Assembly: GCA_035690725.1 (NCBI GenBank)
Contig: DASSKF010000227.1
Coordinates: 1 to 20,250 of the forward strand
Length of the DNA: 20,250 nucleotides
Source: DASSKF01 sp035690725
GTDB taxonomy: Bacteria; Actinomycetota; Actinomycetes; Actinomycetales; Dermatophilaceae
Direction of reading: 5' to 3'
The notes beneath the pieces are model-generated. The model ran no database searches, was not told the DNA's origin, and worked only from the letters and a program-made list of their open reading frames with translations. Below are positions 1-8,646 of this stretch, piece after piece (position 1 is the first letter of the stretch; the number at the start of each line of letters is the position of its first letter). The position numbers and the translations under genes are program-made.

Positions 1-1
1 G

Positions 2-484
2 GCGGGGGAGGGCCCCTGTCTGGATGCGATGCTCGCAGGCGGGTACCAGCACGACCCGGACATCGCCCACCACAGCAGCTGGCCCAAGCTGGGTGCGCTC
101 ACGCTCGAGCGGACCCCGGTGCGCGGCATGATCGGCTACCGGCTCTTCGTGGACGGGCGTACGGCGGGCGCGCTCAACCTCTTCTCCGACGTCCCCGGCG
201 GGCTCACCGCGGAGGACGCGGACCTCGGGGCCATGGTGGCGGCGTTCGCCTCGGTCGCCCTGGTGTCGGCCGCCCACGACCAGCGCGCCCAGAGCCTGCG
301 GGACGGGCTGGAGAGCAACCGGGAGATCGGCAAGGCGGTCGGGCTGCTCATGGCGGCCCACGACGTCGACGACGAGCAGGCGTTCGAGATGCTGCGGCAC
401 CTGTCGAGCACGATGAACATCAAGCTCGCCGTCGTCGCCCAGCAGCTGGTCGAGCAGCGTCGGCAGGACACCTCGACCGACTGA
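2..484 (+). CDS. GAF-ANTAR domain regulator (5'-truncated by window edge)
   Basis: The reading frame is open from base 2 and begins in the middle of a GAF domain (GEGPCLDAM, typical of the family's sensor half), so the true start lies before the window; the ATG at 29 is internal. The last ~60 residues match an ANTAR RNA-binding domain: a helix with IGKAVGLLM, then [13 protein letters not shown] and [17 protein letters not shown] proteins bind paired hairpins in nascent RNA and block termination; the GAF half probably senses a ligand or redox signal. No phospho-acceptor receiver domain is visible in the part present. It is followed after 80 bp by the purine operon in the same direction, but nothing shows that it regulates those genes. 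The family call is firm; ligand and RNA targets are unknown. Confidence 0.88.
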   Translation, partial: AGEGPCLDAMLAGGYQHDPDIAHHSSWPKLGALTLERTPVRGMIGYRLFVDGRTAGALNLFSDVPGGLTAEDADLGAMVAAFASVALVSAAHDQRAQSLRDGLESNREIGKAVGLLMAAHDVDDEQAFEMLRHLSSTMNIKLAVVAQQLVEQRRQDTSTD

Positions 485-493
485 CCACGTGGT
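484..493. promoter_or_regulatory. 10-bp palindrome ACCACGTGGT after the GAF-ANTAR gene
   Basis: A perfect palindrome with a CACGTG centre overlaps the last base of the GAF-ANTAR stop codon and lies about 24 bp before the likely purS -10 box. It could be a protein binding site, but ten bases in GC-rich DNA can also arise by chance. Confidence 0.25.
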
Positions 494-516
494 GAGGGGG
501 AGCCGGGGCCGGCCGA

Positions 517-557
517 TAGACTCGGCGGTGCCGACTCCCCCCCGCCTTTTCCAGGAG
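517..557 (+). promoter_or_regulatory. Probable purSQL -10 box and ribosome binding site
   Basis: TAGACT at 517-522 fits the actinobacterial TANNNT -10 pattern; no good -35 box is visible upstream. The ribosome binding site AGGAG at 553-557 lies seven bases before the purS ATG and supports that start. The leader would be about 35 nt, with no riboswitch-like structure that I can see. Confidence 0.5.
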
Positions 558-564
558 CACCCGC

Positions 565-855
565 ATGGGCCACGTCGTCGTCGACGTCATGCTGAAGTCC
601 GAGATCCTCGACCCGCAGGGACAGGCCGTCGCCGGCGCCCTCCCGCGGCTCGGGTTCGAGCAGTTCACCGACGTCCGCCAGGGCAAGCGGTTCGTCCTCA
701 CCGTCGACGGCGACGTCACACCGGAGGACCTGGCCGCGGCGCGCGAGGCCGCCGAGCGGCTGCTGTCGAACCCGGTCATCGAGGACGTCGTGTCCGTGCG
801 CGCCGACACCGCCGAGGACGACGCCGACCAGGCGCTCGTGGGAGGCACCCGATGA
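565..855 (+). CDS. purS: Phosphoribosylformylglycinamidine synthase subunit PurS
   Basis: This 96-residue protein is the small PurS subunit of the three-part FGAM synthase, which converts FGAR, ATP and glutamine to FGAM (step 4 of de novo purine synthesis). PurS bridges PurQ and PurL and helps channel ammonia between them. The sequence has the family pattern: a beta strand ([16 protein letters not shown]), [11 protein letters not shown], and VRQGKRFVL before a helix and a final strand. It is slightly longer than the usual ~80-85 residues because of a short acidic C-terminal tail. AGGAG seven bases upstream fixes the start. Its stop overlaps the purQ start by four bases (ATGA, 852-855), so translation is probably coupled. 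Confidence 0.95.
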   Translation: MGHVVVDVMLKSEILDPQGQAVAGALPRLGFEQFTDVRQGKRFVLTVDGDVTPEDLAAAREAAERLLSNPVIEDVVSVRADTAEDDADQALVGGTR

Positions 856-1526
856 GGATCGGCGTCGTCACCTTCCCCGGGTCGCTGGACGACCACGACG
901 CGCTCCGGGCCGTCGCCGCAGTGGGGGCCGAGGCGGTGCCGCTGTGGCACGGCGACGAGGACCTGCGCGGGGTGGACGCCGTGGTCCTGCCCGGCGGGTT
1001 CTCCTACGGCGACTACCTGCGCTGCGGCGCGATCGCCCGCTTCGCCCCGGTCATGTCGGCCCTGGTGCCGGCGGCCGAGCAGGGCCTGCCGGTCCTCGGC
1101 ATCTGCAACGGGTTCCAGGTGCTGTGCGAGTCGCACCTGCTGCCCGGTGCCCTGGTCCGCAACGACCACCGCACGTTCGTCTGCCGGGACCAGGTGCTGC
1201 GGGTGGAGAACGGCGCAACGGCCTGGACCAGCAGCTACGAGCAGGGCCAGGAGATCACGGTCGTGCTCAAGAACGGCGAGGGCCGCTACGTCGCCGACCG
1301 GGAGACGCTGGACCGGCTCGAGGGGGAGGGCCGGGTGGCCTTCCGCTACGTCGGCGCCAACCCGAACGGCTCCTACCGCGACATCGCCGGCGTCACGAAC
1401 GAGCGCGGCAACGTGGTCGGGCTGATGCCGCACCCCGAGCACGCGATCGAGGCCGGCTTCGGGCCGTCCACCGACGGGCTCGGCTTCTTCACCTCGGTCC
1501 TCACCACGGTGGTCGGCGCCGCATGA
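852..1526 (+). CDS. purQ: Phosphoribosylformylglycinamidine synthase subunit PurQ (glutaminase)
   Basis: This 224-residue class I glutamine amidotransferase supplies ammonia to PurL. The catalytic nucleophile is Cys85 in GICNGFQ, and the His194/Glu196 pair is in MPHPEHA; the oxyanion-loop region is [17 protein letters not shown]. The N-terminus [11 protein letters not shown] is typical of PurQ. I chose the ATG at 852, which overlaps the purS stop, because the longer open frame upstream (from 489) only covers intergenic DNA and purS in another frame. The stop overlaps the purL start as ATGA at 1523-1526. Length and all catalytic residues are normal. Confidence 0.97.
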   Translation: MRIGVVTFPGSLDDHDALRAVAAVGAEAVPLWHGDEDLRGVDAVVLPGGFSYGDYLRCGAIARFAPVMSALVPAAEQGLPVLGICNGFQVLCESHLLPGALVRNDHRTFVCRDQVLRVENGATAWTSSYEQGQEITVVLKNGEGRYVADRETLDRLEGEGRVAFRYVGANPNGSYRDIAGVTNERGNVVGLMPHPEHAIEAGFGPSTDGLGFFTSVLTTVVGAA

Positions 1527-3826
1527 CCCGGACGCAGCCTCACGCCCAGCTCGACACCGTCGCGGCCGCCCAGTCCTCGCCCGACACCGCCCAGCCGTGG
1601 GTCGAGCTCGGGCTCAAGGAGGACGAGTACGCCCGCATCCGCGGCATCCTCGGCCGCCGTCCCACGAGCGCCGAGCTGGCGATGTACTCGGTGATGTGGT
1701 CGGAGCACTGCTCCTACAAGTCCTCCAAGGTGCACCTGCGCCAGTTCGGCGAGCTCCCCCCGGAGACCCCGCTCGGCAAGCAGCTCGCCGGCATCGGCGA
1801 GAACGCCGGCGTCATCGACATCGGCCAGAACTGGGCGGTCACCTTCAAGATCGAGAGCCACAACCACCCGTCCTACGTCGAGCCGTACCAGGGCGCGGCC
1901 ACCGGCGTCGGCGGGATCGTCCGCGACATCATGGCGATGGGCGCGCGCCCGATCGCGGTGATGGACCCGCTGCGCTTCGGCGCCCTGGACCACCCCGACA
2001 CCGCCCGGGTGCTGCCCGGTGTGGTCGCCGGCGTCGGCGGCTACGGCAACTGCCTGGGCCTGCCCAACATCGGCGGCGAGGTGGTCTTCGACGAGTGCTA
2101 CCAGGGCAACCCGCTGGTCAACGCGCTCTGCGTCGGGACCCTGCGGCACGAGGACCTGCACCTGGCCAGGGCCAGCGGCGCCGGCAACAAGGTCGTCCTG
2201 TTCGGCGCGAAGACCGGCGGCGACGGCATCGGCGGCGTCTCCGTGCTCGCCTCGGAGACCTTCGCCGAGGGCGAGGGCGCCACCCGCCGCCCGGCCGTGC
2301 AGGTGGGTGACCCGTTCGCCGAGAAGGTCCTCATCGAGTGCTGCCTCGAGCTCTACCGGGCCGGCGTGGTCGAGGGGATCCAGGACCTCGGCGGTGCCGG
2401 GCTGTCCTGTGCGACCAGCGAGCTCGCCTCCGCCGGCGACGGCGGTATGGCGGTGGAGCTCGACCGGGTGCCCCTCCGCGACGCCTCGCTGCGCCCGGAG
2501 GAGATCCTCATGTCCGAGTCGCAGGAACGGATGATGGCGGTCGTCGCCCCCGGGCACCTCGAGGAGTTCCTGGCCATCACCGGCAAGTGGGACGTCGAGG
2601 CCACGGTCCTGGGTGAGGTGACCGACGGCGACCACCTGGTCATCACCTGGCACGGCGAGGTGGTCGTCGACGTCCCGCCGCGCTCGGTGGCCCACGACGG
2701 ACCGGTCTACGAACGGCCGCTGGAGCGGCCGGCATACCTCGATGGGTTGCAGCGGAACGGGACCGGCGAGCTGGCGCGACCGGCCGACGGCGCCGGGCTG
2801 AAGGCCGACCTGCTCGCGCTGCTCACCTCGCCGAACCTGTGCGACAAGTCGTGGGTGACCGACCAGTACGACCGCTACGTGCGCGGCAACACGGCGCTCG
2901 CGATGCCCGACGACGCGGGCGTGGTCCGGGTCGACGAGGAGAGCGGGCTCGGGGTGGCGCTCGCGACCGACTGCAACTCCCGGTTCGCGCAGCTCGACCC
3001 GTACGCCGGAGCGCAGCTCGCGCTCGCGGAGGCCTACCGCAACGTCGCCACGGCCGGCGCCGCCCCGCTGGCCGTGTCCGACTGCCTCAACTTCGGCTCG
3101 CCCGAGGACCCGGGCGTGATGTGGCAGTTCGCCGAGGCGGTGCGCGGCCTGAAGGACGGCTGCGCACAGCTCGGGGTGCCGGTCACGGGCGGGAACGTGT
3201 CGTTCTACAACCAGACCGGGGACACCGCGATCCACCCGACGCCCGTCGTCGCGGTGCTCGGGGTGCTCGACGACGTGGCCCGGCGGACCCCGGTCGGGTG
3301 GAAGACCCCCGGCCACGTGATCTACCTGCTCGGCAGCACCGGCGACGAGCTGGACGGGTCCGCCTGGTCCGCGGTCGCGCACGACCACCTCGGCGGCCTG
3401 CCGCCGGCGGTCGAGCTGTCCCGCGAGCGCGAGCTCGCCGAGATCCTCGTCAACTCCTCCCGCGACGGGCTCGTCGACGCCGCGCACGACCTGTCCGACG
3501 GTGGTCTGGCGGTCGCCCTGGCCGAGGCGACGCTGCGGCGCGGCGTCGGCGCCCGGGTGTGGCTGGACGAGGTCTGCGAGCGCGACGGGGTCGACCCGTT
3601 CACCGCGCTGTTCAGCGAGTCGACCGCCCGGGCGGTCGTGGCGGTGCCGCGCTCGGAGGAGGTGCGGTTCACCGACATGTGCTCGGCCCGCGGCTTCGCC
3701 CACGCCCGGATCGGCGTCGTCGACGACGGGACCGACGGGATCGACCTGCAGGGGCAGTTCCACGTCACGCTGGCCGAGCTGCGCGAGGCACACACCGGCA
3801 CGCTGCCGTCCGTCTTCGGCCGCTGA
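1523..3826 (+). CDS. purL: Phosphoribosylformylglycinamidine synthase subunit PurL
   Basis: This 767-residue protein is the small-type PurL, the ATP-dependent synthetase half of FGAM synthase. The active-site segment [12 protein letters not shown] carries the conserved His62, followed by [10 protein letters not shown] (Glu111, His113, His115) that binds substrate and metal, and the glycine-rich GAATGVGGI loop (about 124-132). The second half repeats the AIR-synthase-type fold ([50 protein letters not shown]). It is a little longer than many PurL-II proteins because of a ~25-residue N-terminal extension ([17 protein letters not shown]). The ATG at 1523 sits in the ATGA overlap with purQ. I see no truncation or missing motif. 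Confidence 0.97.
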   Translation: MTRTQPHAQLDTVAAAQSSPDTAQPWVELGLKEDEYARIRGILGRRPTSAELAMYSVMWSEHCSYKSSKVHLRQFGELPPETPLGKQLAGIGENAGVIDIGQNWAVTFKIESHNHPSYVEPYQGAATGVGGIVRDIMAMGARPIAVMDPLRFGALDHPDTARVLPGVVAGVGGYGNCLGLPNIGGEVVFDECYQGNPLVNALCVGTLRHEDLHLARASGAGNKVVLFGAKTGGDGIGGVSVLASETFAEGEGATRRPAVQVGDPFAEKVLIECCLELYRAGVVEGIQDLGGAGLSCATSELASAGDGGMAVELDRVPLRDASLRPEEILMSESQERMMAVVAPGHLEEFLAITGKWDVEATVLGEVTDGDHLVITWHGEVVVDVPPRSVAHDGPVYERPLERPAYLDGLQRNGTGELARPADGAGLKADLLALLTSPNLCDKSWVTDQYDRYVRGNTALAMPDDAGVVRVDEESGLGVALATDCNSRFAQLDPYAGAQLALAEAYRNVATAGAAPLAVSDCLNFGSPEDPGVMWQFAEAVRGLKDGCAQLGVPVTGGNVSFYNQTGDTAIHPTPVVAVLGVLDDVARRTPVGWKTPGHVIYLLGSTGDELDGSAWSAVAHDHLGGLPPAVELSRERELAEILVNSSRDGLVDAAHDLSDGGLAVALAEATLRRGVGARVWLDEVCERDGVDPFTALFSESTARAVVAVPRSEEVRFTDMCSARGFAHARIGVVDDGTDGIDLQGQFHVTLAELREAHTGTLPSVFGR

Positions 3827-3921
3827 CCCCTGCCCCGGGCGGGGGTCGTGAGCAACCTCACGGCCGTGCTGGACGCCGTGCTGGGGGAGCCGCGCGGTTC
3901 CGGTCCGCTCCGCGACCGGGG

Positions 3922-3950
3922 CTGAACCGCCGAGTCCGAATCGTTATCGT
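3922..3950 (+). promoter_or_regulatory. Promoter for the 3960 gene
   Basis: CTGAAC at 3922-3927 (like TTGAAC) and TATCGT at 3945-3950 are separated by 17 bp. The predicted transcript begins within a few bases of the ATG at 3960, so this mRNA is probably leaderless or nearly so. The rest of 3827-3959 holds only a 25-codon GTG frame (3848-3925) that I do not accept as a gene. Confidence 0.5.
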
Positions 3951-3959
3951 GGTGCGGCG

Positions 3960-4388
3960 ATGCCCCCTTCCACCCTCGCCCCGTCCGCCCCTGCCCGATC
4001 GGGCCCCGTGCTCCCGACGGCCGAGCCGGCGCAGCCCGCCGTCGACGGCCGGCCCGCGGACGGCGCCCCCGTCTTCGTGGACCGGACGGGACGTCGGCGC
4101 CGCCTGATGGGCCGGCTCGGTGCCCTCGCGGTGCTGCCCGCCGTCGCCTTCGCCGGCATCCTGGGCGTGTCCGCGGTCAACGGGCCGCCCGTGCGGCAGC
4201 CGGCCACGTCGGCCGAGCGGGCGGACACCACCGCCACCCTGCTGGCCGGCCGTCCGATGGACCCTGCCGCCGACCCGCCCGGTGAGTGGTCCGGGGTGCC
4301 GACCTGGGAGCCGCCGCACCCGGCCGACGGGCCCCACGCCGACCACGGCACCCGGCAGGAGCATCCCGTGCAGCCGGGGCGACGTTGA
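3960..4388 (+). CDS. Small single-pass membrane protein of unknown function
   Basis: This 142-residue protein has a Pro/Ala-rich cytoplasmic N-terminus (1-40), a basic patch DRTGRRRRLMGR (41-52), one hydrophobic segment at about 53-73 (LGALAVLPAVAFAGILGVSA) and a Pro/Asp/His-rich outer tail. The basic patch before the segment suggests N-in, C-out topology. I do not recognise a named domain. Its stop is 4 bp before the start of the deacetylase/glycosyltransferase gene, so the two are almost certainly co-transcribed, and it may be an accessory subunit of that surface-polysaccharide enzyme; that role is inference. The start is supported by a promoter that places the transcript 5' end close to this ATG. 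Confidence 0.75.
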   Translation: MPPSTLAPSAPARSGPVLPTAEPAQPAVDGRPADGAPVFVDRTGRRRRLMGRLGALAVLPAVAFAGILGVSAVNGPPVRQPATSAERADTTATLLAGRPMDPAADPPGEWSGVPTWEPPHPADGPHADHGTRQEHPVQPGRR

Positions 4389-4392
4389 CCTG

Positions 4393-6558
4393 ATGCTGTC
4401 CCTCCGGACCCCGCCCACGCCCCGGGCGGCCCGCCGCGGAGCGGCCACCCGACCACGTGCGCACTGGGTGGTCCTCGTCGTGCTGCTCGCGACCCTCGGG
4501 CTCTCCCTCGCCGTTGCGGGCTACGTGCACCACTACGGTCACAGCGACTACAGCGGTCCGCCGCCGGGCGCCAGCGGAGAGGTCCCGCCGGAGGCCAGCC
4601 ACGGTGGCCCCCTCATCGACGGAGCAGCCGGCGCCGGCGAGCGCACCTCGACACCGCACCCCAAGACGATCGCCCTCACCTTCGACGACGGGCCGGACCC
4701 GCGCTGGACCCGGAAGATCCTGCGGGTCCTCGACCGGCACCACGTCAGGGCCACGTTCTTCGTCGTCGGCAGCCGGGTGTCCGACCATCCCGGAATGACC
4801 AGGGAGATCGTCGAGCACGGCAACGAGATCGGCGTGCACACCTTCACCCACGCCGACCTCGGGGCCGTGCCCGCGTGGCAGCGGCGGCTCGAGATCCGCT
4901 GGAGCCAGCTGGCGATCGTCGGTGCGACCGGGCAGAGCACGTCCCTGTTCCGCCCGCCGTTCTCCTCGGAGAACAACGCCCTCGACAACGCCTCGTGGAA
5001 GGTGGTCCGCCACGCCGGCGAGCACGGCTACCTCACCGTGCTCACCACCCGGGACAGCGAGGACTGGCAGGGCGGCGACGTCCACTCGATCGTCAAGAAC
5101 AGCACCCCGCACAGCTCCCGGGGGCAGGTGCTGCTCATGCACGACGGCGGGGTCCACCGCGCCCCCACCGTGCAAGCCCTCGACCGGCTCATCCCCGAGC
5201 TGAAGTCCCACGGGTGGCGATTCGGCACCGTGAGCGAGGCGTTCGGGACGAGCGACCCGACGCAGCCGGCCTCCTGGGGTGACCGGCTCACCGGGATGGC
5301 GCTGATCGCGGCGCTCAAGGTCAGCGACCTCGTCGTGACCGTCCTCACCGTGCTGCTCTACGCGGCGGCGGTGCTCACCCTGCTGCGTGCCGCGGTGCTG
5401 TTCGTCGCCTCGCGGCGCCACCGGCGGCTGCGTGCGCGGGGATGGGGACCTCCGGTGACCGACCCGGTGTCGGCGGTCGTGCCGGCATACAACGAGGAGG
5501 CCAGCATCGAGGCGACGGTGCGCTCCCTGCTCGACTCGGACCATCCGGTGGAGGTGATCGTGGTCGACGACGGGTCCAGTGACGCCACCGCAGAGGTGGT
5601 CGAGTCGCTGGACCTCGCCGAGCTCGTGCTGGTGCGCACGGCCAACCGCGGCAAGGCGGCCGCGCTCAACACCGGCGTCTCCGTCGCCCGTCACGACTAC
5701 GTCGTCATGGTCGACGGGGACACCGTCGTGGAGCCGGAGACGGTCCGGATGCTCGTACAGCCGTTCAGCGACCCCACGATCGGCGCCGTCTCGGGCAACG
5801 CGAAGGTGGCCAACCGCGACGGACTGCTCGGGCTCTGGCAGCACATCGAGTACGTCGTCGGCTTCAACCTCGACCGGCGGCTGTTCGACCTCGCCGGCTG
5901 TATGCCGACCGTTCCGGGAGCCGTCGGTGCGTTCCGTCGCGCGGCCCTCGACCGGGCCGGCGGGGTGGGGCGGCTCACGCTCGCCGAGGACACCGACCTG
6001 ACGATGGCTCTGGGCCGCGACGGCTGGCGGGTGGTCTACGAGGAGTACGCCTGGGCCTGGACCGAGGCACCGGCGTCGCTCGGTGCGCTCTGGCGCCAGC
6101 GCTACCGCTGGTGCTACGGGACGCTGCAGGCCATGTGGCGCCACCGCGGCACCGTCAGCGAGCCGGGGGCGGCGGGGCGCTTCGGGCGGCGGGGGCTGGG
6201 CTACCTGCTGCTGTTCCAGGTGCTGCTGCCGCTGTTCGCTCCGGTCATCGACGTGTTCGCGCTCTACGGGCTCGTCTTCCTCAACCCCGGCAAGATCATC
6301 CTCGTGTGGCTGGCCTTCCTGGCGCTGCAGCTGATGATGGGCCTCGTCGCGTTCCGGCTGGACCACGAGCGACTGGCCCCGCTGTGGAGCCTGCCGCTGC
6401 AGCAGTTCGTCTACCGGCAGCTGATCTACCTGGTCGTGATCCAGTCGGTCGTGACGGCGCTGACGGGCGCGCGGCTGCGCTGGCAGCGGATGGACCGCTA
6501 CGGCAGCCTGAACCCGCCCGGCCGGGAGCACCGGGAGCCGGCGACGGTCAACGACTGA
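4393..6558 (+). CDS. Bifunctional polysaccharide deacetylase / family 2 glycosyltransferase
   Basis: This 721-residue membrane protein joins two enzymes. After a transmembrane helix (about 25-44) and linker comes an outer NodB deacetylase domain (91-285) with every catalytic motif: TFDDGPD (Asp98, Asp99), HTFTH (His149, His153), FRPPF (Arg187), DSEDW and LLMHDG (His250). Two hydrophobic segments (about 302-338) return the chain to the cytoplasm, where a processive GT2 domain follows: VDDGSS (392-396), DGD (441-443), EDTD (532-535) and QRYRW (569-573). Further membrane helices at about 602-630, 634-654 and 675-692 end the protein. The GT2 part resembles hyaluronan, chitin and poly-N-acetylglucosamine synthases. 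The likely job is to polymerise and N-deacetylate an amino-sugar surface polymer; the actual polymer is unknown. ATG 4393 is chosen because it follows the upstream stop and precedes the first helix. Confidence 0.9.
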   Translation: MLSLRTPPTPRAARRGAATRPRAHWVVLVVLLATLGLSLAVAGYVHHYGHSDYSGPPPGASGEVPPEASHGGPLIDGAAGAGERTSTPHPKTIALTFDDGPDPRWTRKILRVLDRHHVRATFFVVGSRVSDHPGMTREIVEHGNEIGVHTFTHADLGAVPAWQRRLEIRWSQLAIVGATGQSTSLFRPPFSSENNALDNASWKVVRHAGEHGYLTVLTTRDSEDWQGGDVHSIVKNSTPHSSRGQVLLMHDGGVHRAPTVQALDRLIPELKSHGWRFGTVSEAFGTSDPTQPASWGDRLTGMALIAALKVSDLVVTVLTVLLYAAAVLTLLRAAVLFVASRRHRRLRARGWGPPVTDPVSAVVPAYNEEASIEATVRSLLDSDHPVEVIVVDDGSSDATAEVVESLDLAELVLVRTANRGKAAALNTGVSVARHDYVVMVDGDTVVEPETVRMLVQPFSDPTIGAVSGNAKVANRDGLLGLWQHIEYVVGFNLDRRLFDLAGCMPTVPGAVGAFRRAALDRAGGVGRLTLAEDTDLTMALGRDGWRVVYEEYAWAWTEAPASLGALWRQRYRWCYGTLQAMWRHRGTVSEPGAAGRFGRRGLGYLLLFQVLLPLFAPVIDVFALYGLVFLNPGKIILVWLAFLALQLMMGLVAFRLDHERLAPLWSLPLQQFVYRQLIYLVVIQSVVTALTGARLRWQRMDRYGSLNPPGREHREPATVND

Positions 6559-6644
6559 GCACCGGCCCCCCACTCGACCGGACACGCGTTCCGAGAGCGC
6601 ACCCGGGCCATTCGTGTGAGGTCGCTCGCGGAAGCGGTGCCCGG
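6559..6644. other. Convergent gap between glycosyltransferase and alcohol dehydrogenase genes
   Basis: Eighty-six bases separate two converging genes. Short complementary words (GCACCG near 6560 and CGGTGC near 6635) could pair over a long loop, but there is no compact hairpin with a T-run. I see no gene here. Confidence 0.4.
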
Positions 6645-7688
6645 TCAGGGGCGCAGCAGGACCTTGATCGCGCGGCGCTCGTCCATCGCGGCGTAGGCCT
6701 CGCCCACCCGGTCCAGCGGCAGCTCGAGGTCGAACACCCGCCCCGGGTTGATCTCGCCGGCCAGCACCTGGTCGCGCAGGGTGGGCAGGTACTGCCGTGC
6801 CGGCGCCGCCCCGCCCGCGACACCGACGTTGCGGGAGAACATCTGCCCGACCGGCAGCTCGACCCCGTGCGGCACGCCGACGAACCCGACGGTCGCCCCG
6901 GGGCGGGCCGCCGCGACCGCGGTCTCCATCGCCTGCCCCGTGCCGACACACTCCAGGACGGCGTCGGCACCGACGCCGTCGGTCAGCTCGCGCAGGGCCG
7001 CCACCGCGTCGTCGCCGCGCTCGGCAACGAGGTCGGTCGCGCCGAACTCCGTGGCGACCTTCTGCCGCGGCTCGTGCCGGGACATCGCGACGACCCGCTC
7101 GGCGCCCATGCGGGAGGCCGCGAGCACACCGCAGAGCCCGACGGCGCCGTCGCCCACGACGACCACGGTGTCGCCCTCGCGCACGTTCGCCGCGACCGCC
7201 GCGTGCCACCCGGTGCCCATGACGTCCGAGCAGGCCAGCAGCGACGGCACCATCGCGGGGTCCGGCTGCTCGCGGGCGGCGACCAGCGTGCCGTCCGCGA
7301 ACGGCACCCGCACGGCCTCGCCCTGCCCGCCGTCGACGAGGTGGCCGTTCGTGTCCGGGAGGCCGTAGTTGCCCCTGTTCACGCACGCGGTCTGGATCCC
7401 CGCCCGGCAGTGCGGGCAGGTGTTGTCGCCGTAGGTGAACGGCGTGATGACGAAGTCACCGGGCCGCAGGCTGCGCACCTGCTCGCCGACCTCCTCGACG
7501 ACACCGACGAACTCGTGCCCGATCCGGAACGGACTGAACTCGTTCAGGCCGCGGTAGTACCAGAGGTCCGACCCGCACACGCATGCCGCGGTGATGCGCA
7601 CGATCGCATCCGTCGCGTCGACGAGGCTGGGGTCGGGCTGCTCCCCGAGGCGGACGTCGCGGGGTCCGTGGATCGTGGTGGCGCGCAT
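6645..7688 (-). CDS. Zinc-dependent alcohol dehydrogenase (MDR family)
   Basis: This 347-residue medium-chain dehydrogenase would oxidise an alcohol or reduce an aldehyde with a nicotinamide cofactor. Catalytic zinc ligands are Cys38 (CVCGSD) and His58/Glu59 (GHE). The structural zinc loop NTCPHCRAGIQTAC has only three of the classical four cysteines (91, 94, 102), with an acidic residue where the first would be; I recall this as a subfamily feature. The Rossmann motif GDGAVG (179-184) is followed by MSRHEPR, where Ser-Arg at the end of the second strand suggests NADP(H). Start ATG 7688 is chosen over an upstream in-frame ATG because MRATTIHGP is a typical N-terminus and a -10 box lies just upstream. 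The gene stands alone; substrate unknown. Confidence 0.9.
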   Translation of the reverse strand: MRATTIHGPRDVRLGEQPDPSLVDATDAIVRITAACVCGSDLWYYRGLNEFSPFRIGHEFVGVVEEVGEQVRSLRPGDFVITPFTYGDNTCPHCRAGIQTACVNRGNYGLPDTNGHLVDGGQGEAVRVPFADGTLVAAREQPDPAMVPSLLACSDVMGTGWHAAVAANVREGDTVVVVGDGAVGLCGVLAASRMGAERVVAMSRHEPRQKVATEFGATDLVAERGDDAVAALRELTDGVGADAVLECVGTGQAMETAVAAARPGATVGFVGVPHGVELPVGQMFSRNVGVAGGAAPARQYLPTLRDQVLAGEINPGRVFDLELPLDRVGEAYAAMDERRAIKVLLRP

Positions 7689-7695
7689 GGAGGAC

Positions 7696-7701
7696 ACGGT
7701 A
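7696..7701 (-). promoter_or_regulatory. -10 box for the alcohol dehydrogenase gene
   Basis: On the minus strand TACCGT (7701 to 7696) lies seven bases before the ATG at 7688, the spacing expected for a leaderless transcript. There is no purine-rich ribosome binding site (the bases before ATG are GTCCTCC), which fits a leaderless start. Confidence 0.5.
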
Positions 7702-7713
7702 TGCCGGCCATCC

Positions 7714-8031
7714 TCACCCCGGGTCCTCGGCCAGGTGCTTGACCCGGGCCAGGCGGCGGTCCCACTCGTGGGCAATCAGGTCCAGGTCGTGGGCGAGGTC
7801 GGTCAGCCGGCCGCCCAGGGCGCGGTGGACGACCTCGCGGCCGCGGGGTTCGGCCTCGACCAGGCCCACGGCCCGCAGCACCTCCAGGTGCTTGACGATC
7901 GCCTGCCGGCTGACCGGGAGCTCCCGGGCGAGGGCCGACGCCGAGGCCGGCCCCTCGCCCAGGCGGGCCAGGATGGCCCAACGGGTGTCATCGGCCAGCG
8001 CCGCGAACACCGGCGTCAGGCTCTGGCTCAC
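7714..8031 (-). CDS. ArsR-family winged-helix transcriptional regulator (module A)
   Basis: This 105-residue protein is almost entirely one ArsR-type winged helix: FAALADDTRWAILARLGEG (helices 1-2), ASALARELPVSRQAIVKHLEVL (recognition helix region) and GLVEAEPRGREVVHRA (wing). The metal-binding ELCVCDL-type motif of true ArsR/SmtB sensors is absent, so it probably responds to something other than a metal, as is common for ArsR proteins paired with SRPBCC partners. The GTG start overlaps the SRPBCC stop by four bases (8028-8031), so the two are co-translated. It most likely represses its own operon through the CAACC-N4-type sites upstream at 8525-8577. The effector is unknown. Confidence 0.9.
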   Translation of the reverse strand: MSQSLTPVFAALADDTRWAILARLGEGPASASALARELPVSRQAIVKHLEVLRAVGLVEAEPRGREVVHRALGGRLTDLAHDLDLIAHEWDRRLARVKHLAEDPG

Positions 8032-8498
8032 GCTGCCTCGAGGTGGGTCCGCGCCGCCGCCAGCTCGGTGTCCCAGCCCTCGACGTTGTCCGAGCGGTCC
8101 CGCAGCCACTCCTCGCGCGGCTTCTGCAGGCCGGCGAAGCCGCTCTCGGCGACGCTGAGCGTGACCCCACCACCCTCGCGCGGCTCGATCCGGAACTCCA
8201 CCAGGGTGGAGCGCTGCCTGCCGTCCTCGGGCAACCGGTGGTGCCAGCGGAACGCGACGTACGACGGCGGCTCGCAGGCCACGGCCGCCAGCCGGAACTC
8301 GCCGTGCCGGGCATGCGTCACGACGGTGACCTCGCCCTCCTGGCGCAGCTCGGGCTCGGGGTCGATGGCGCCGTCGTTGATCCACCAGCCGGGCCGGCTG
8401 ACCAGTGCGAAGACCTTCTCGGCGCTGGCGTCGATCTCGATGCTCTTGTCGATCCGGTCCAGCGGGTCGATGTCGGTGGTGGTGGTCTGGTTGCTCAT
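8028..8498 (-). CDS. SRPBCC (AHSA1/START-like) ligand-binding protein (module A)
   Basis: This 156-residue protein has the AHSA1-type SRPBCC pattern: IDKSIEIDASAEKVFALVSRPGWWINDG at the start, central strands (VTVVTHARHGEF, YVAFRWHHRL) and a long C-terminal helix (QKPREEWLRDRSDNVEGWDTEL). Such proteins form a hydrophobic cavity for a small ligand. The start ATG 8498 follows GAAGGA (8506-8511) at seven bases; the open frame runs further upstream but through non-coding DNA with operators. It is the first gene of a two-gene operon with the ArsR regulator, with which it shares a 4-bp overlap. Its ligand or enzymatic role cannot be told from sequence. Confidence 0.88.
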   Translation of the reverse strand: MSNQTTTTDIDPLDRIDKSIEIDASAEKVFALVSRPGWWINDGAIDPEPELRQEGEVTVVTHARHGEFRLAAVACEPPSYVAFRWHHRLPEDGRQRSTLVEFRIEPREGGGVTLSVAESGFAGLQKPREEWLRDRSDNVEGWDTELAAARTHLEAA

Positions 8499-8524
8499 CT
8501 GCGGATCCTTCGAACGTCGGTCAA

Positions 8525-8546
8525 TGTGCAACCACACGATTGCACA
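8525..8546. promoter_or_regulatory. Operator A1 for the ArsR/SRPBCC module A
   Basis: TGTGCAA (8525-8531) and TTGCACA (8540-8546) form a perfect 7-bp inverted repeat with an 8-bp spacer. Inside it is the 14-bp core CAACC-N4-GATTG (8529-8542), the same layout as the site in front of the second ArsR gene. It lies 27-48 bases upstream of the SRPBCC ATG, where a repressor would block transcription. Confidence 0.6.
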
Positions 8547-8561
8547 CATGCCCTCGTGGGC

Positions 8562-8577
8562 GCAACCATGGAGTTGC
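8562..8577. promoter_or_regulatory. Operator A2, second inverted repeat of module A
   Basis: GCAAC (8562-8566) and GTTGC (8573-8577) flank six bases; the core CAACC-N4-AGTTG (8563-8576) has the same 14-bp length as operators A1 and B. Two sites 34 bp apart, about three helical turns, could bind two dimers on one DNA face. Confidence 0.5.
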
Positions 8578-8646
8578 AGTCCTTGGATCGGCGGGACTGG
8601 GCCGGCGGCGCGGCCGAACCGGCCCCCCCGTGGACCGGCTCGGCCG

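Noticed and set aside
1373..3793. Open frame of 806 codons antisense to purL
   Set aside because: purL on the plus strand has every catalytic motif; the antisense frame is a composition artefact.
3848..3925. 25-codon GTG frame after purL (MSNLTAVLDAVLGEP...)
   Set aside because: It is very short, has no ribosome binding site, and its end overlaps the -35 box of the next gene. It could be a gene remnant, but nothing supports that.
4177..7386. Open frame of 1069 codons on the minus strand across the glycosyltransferase gene
   Set aside because: It mirrors the plus-strand gene, is dominated by Arg, Gly, Ala, Val and His as expected of antisense GC-rich frames, and shows no domain.
8032..8385. 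N-terminal extension of the first ArsR protein upstream of 8031
   Set aside because: The extra ~118 residues are an out-of-frame reading of the SRPBCC gene; GTG 8031 sits in a 4-bp overlap and gives normal ArsR length.
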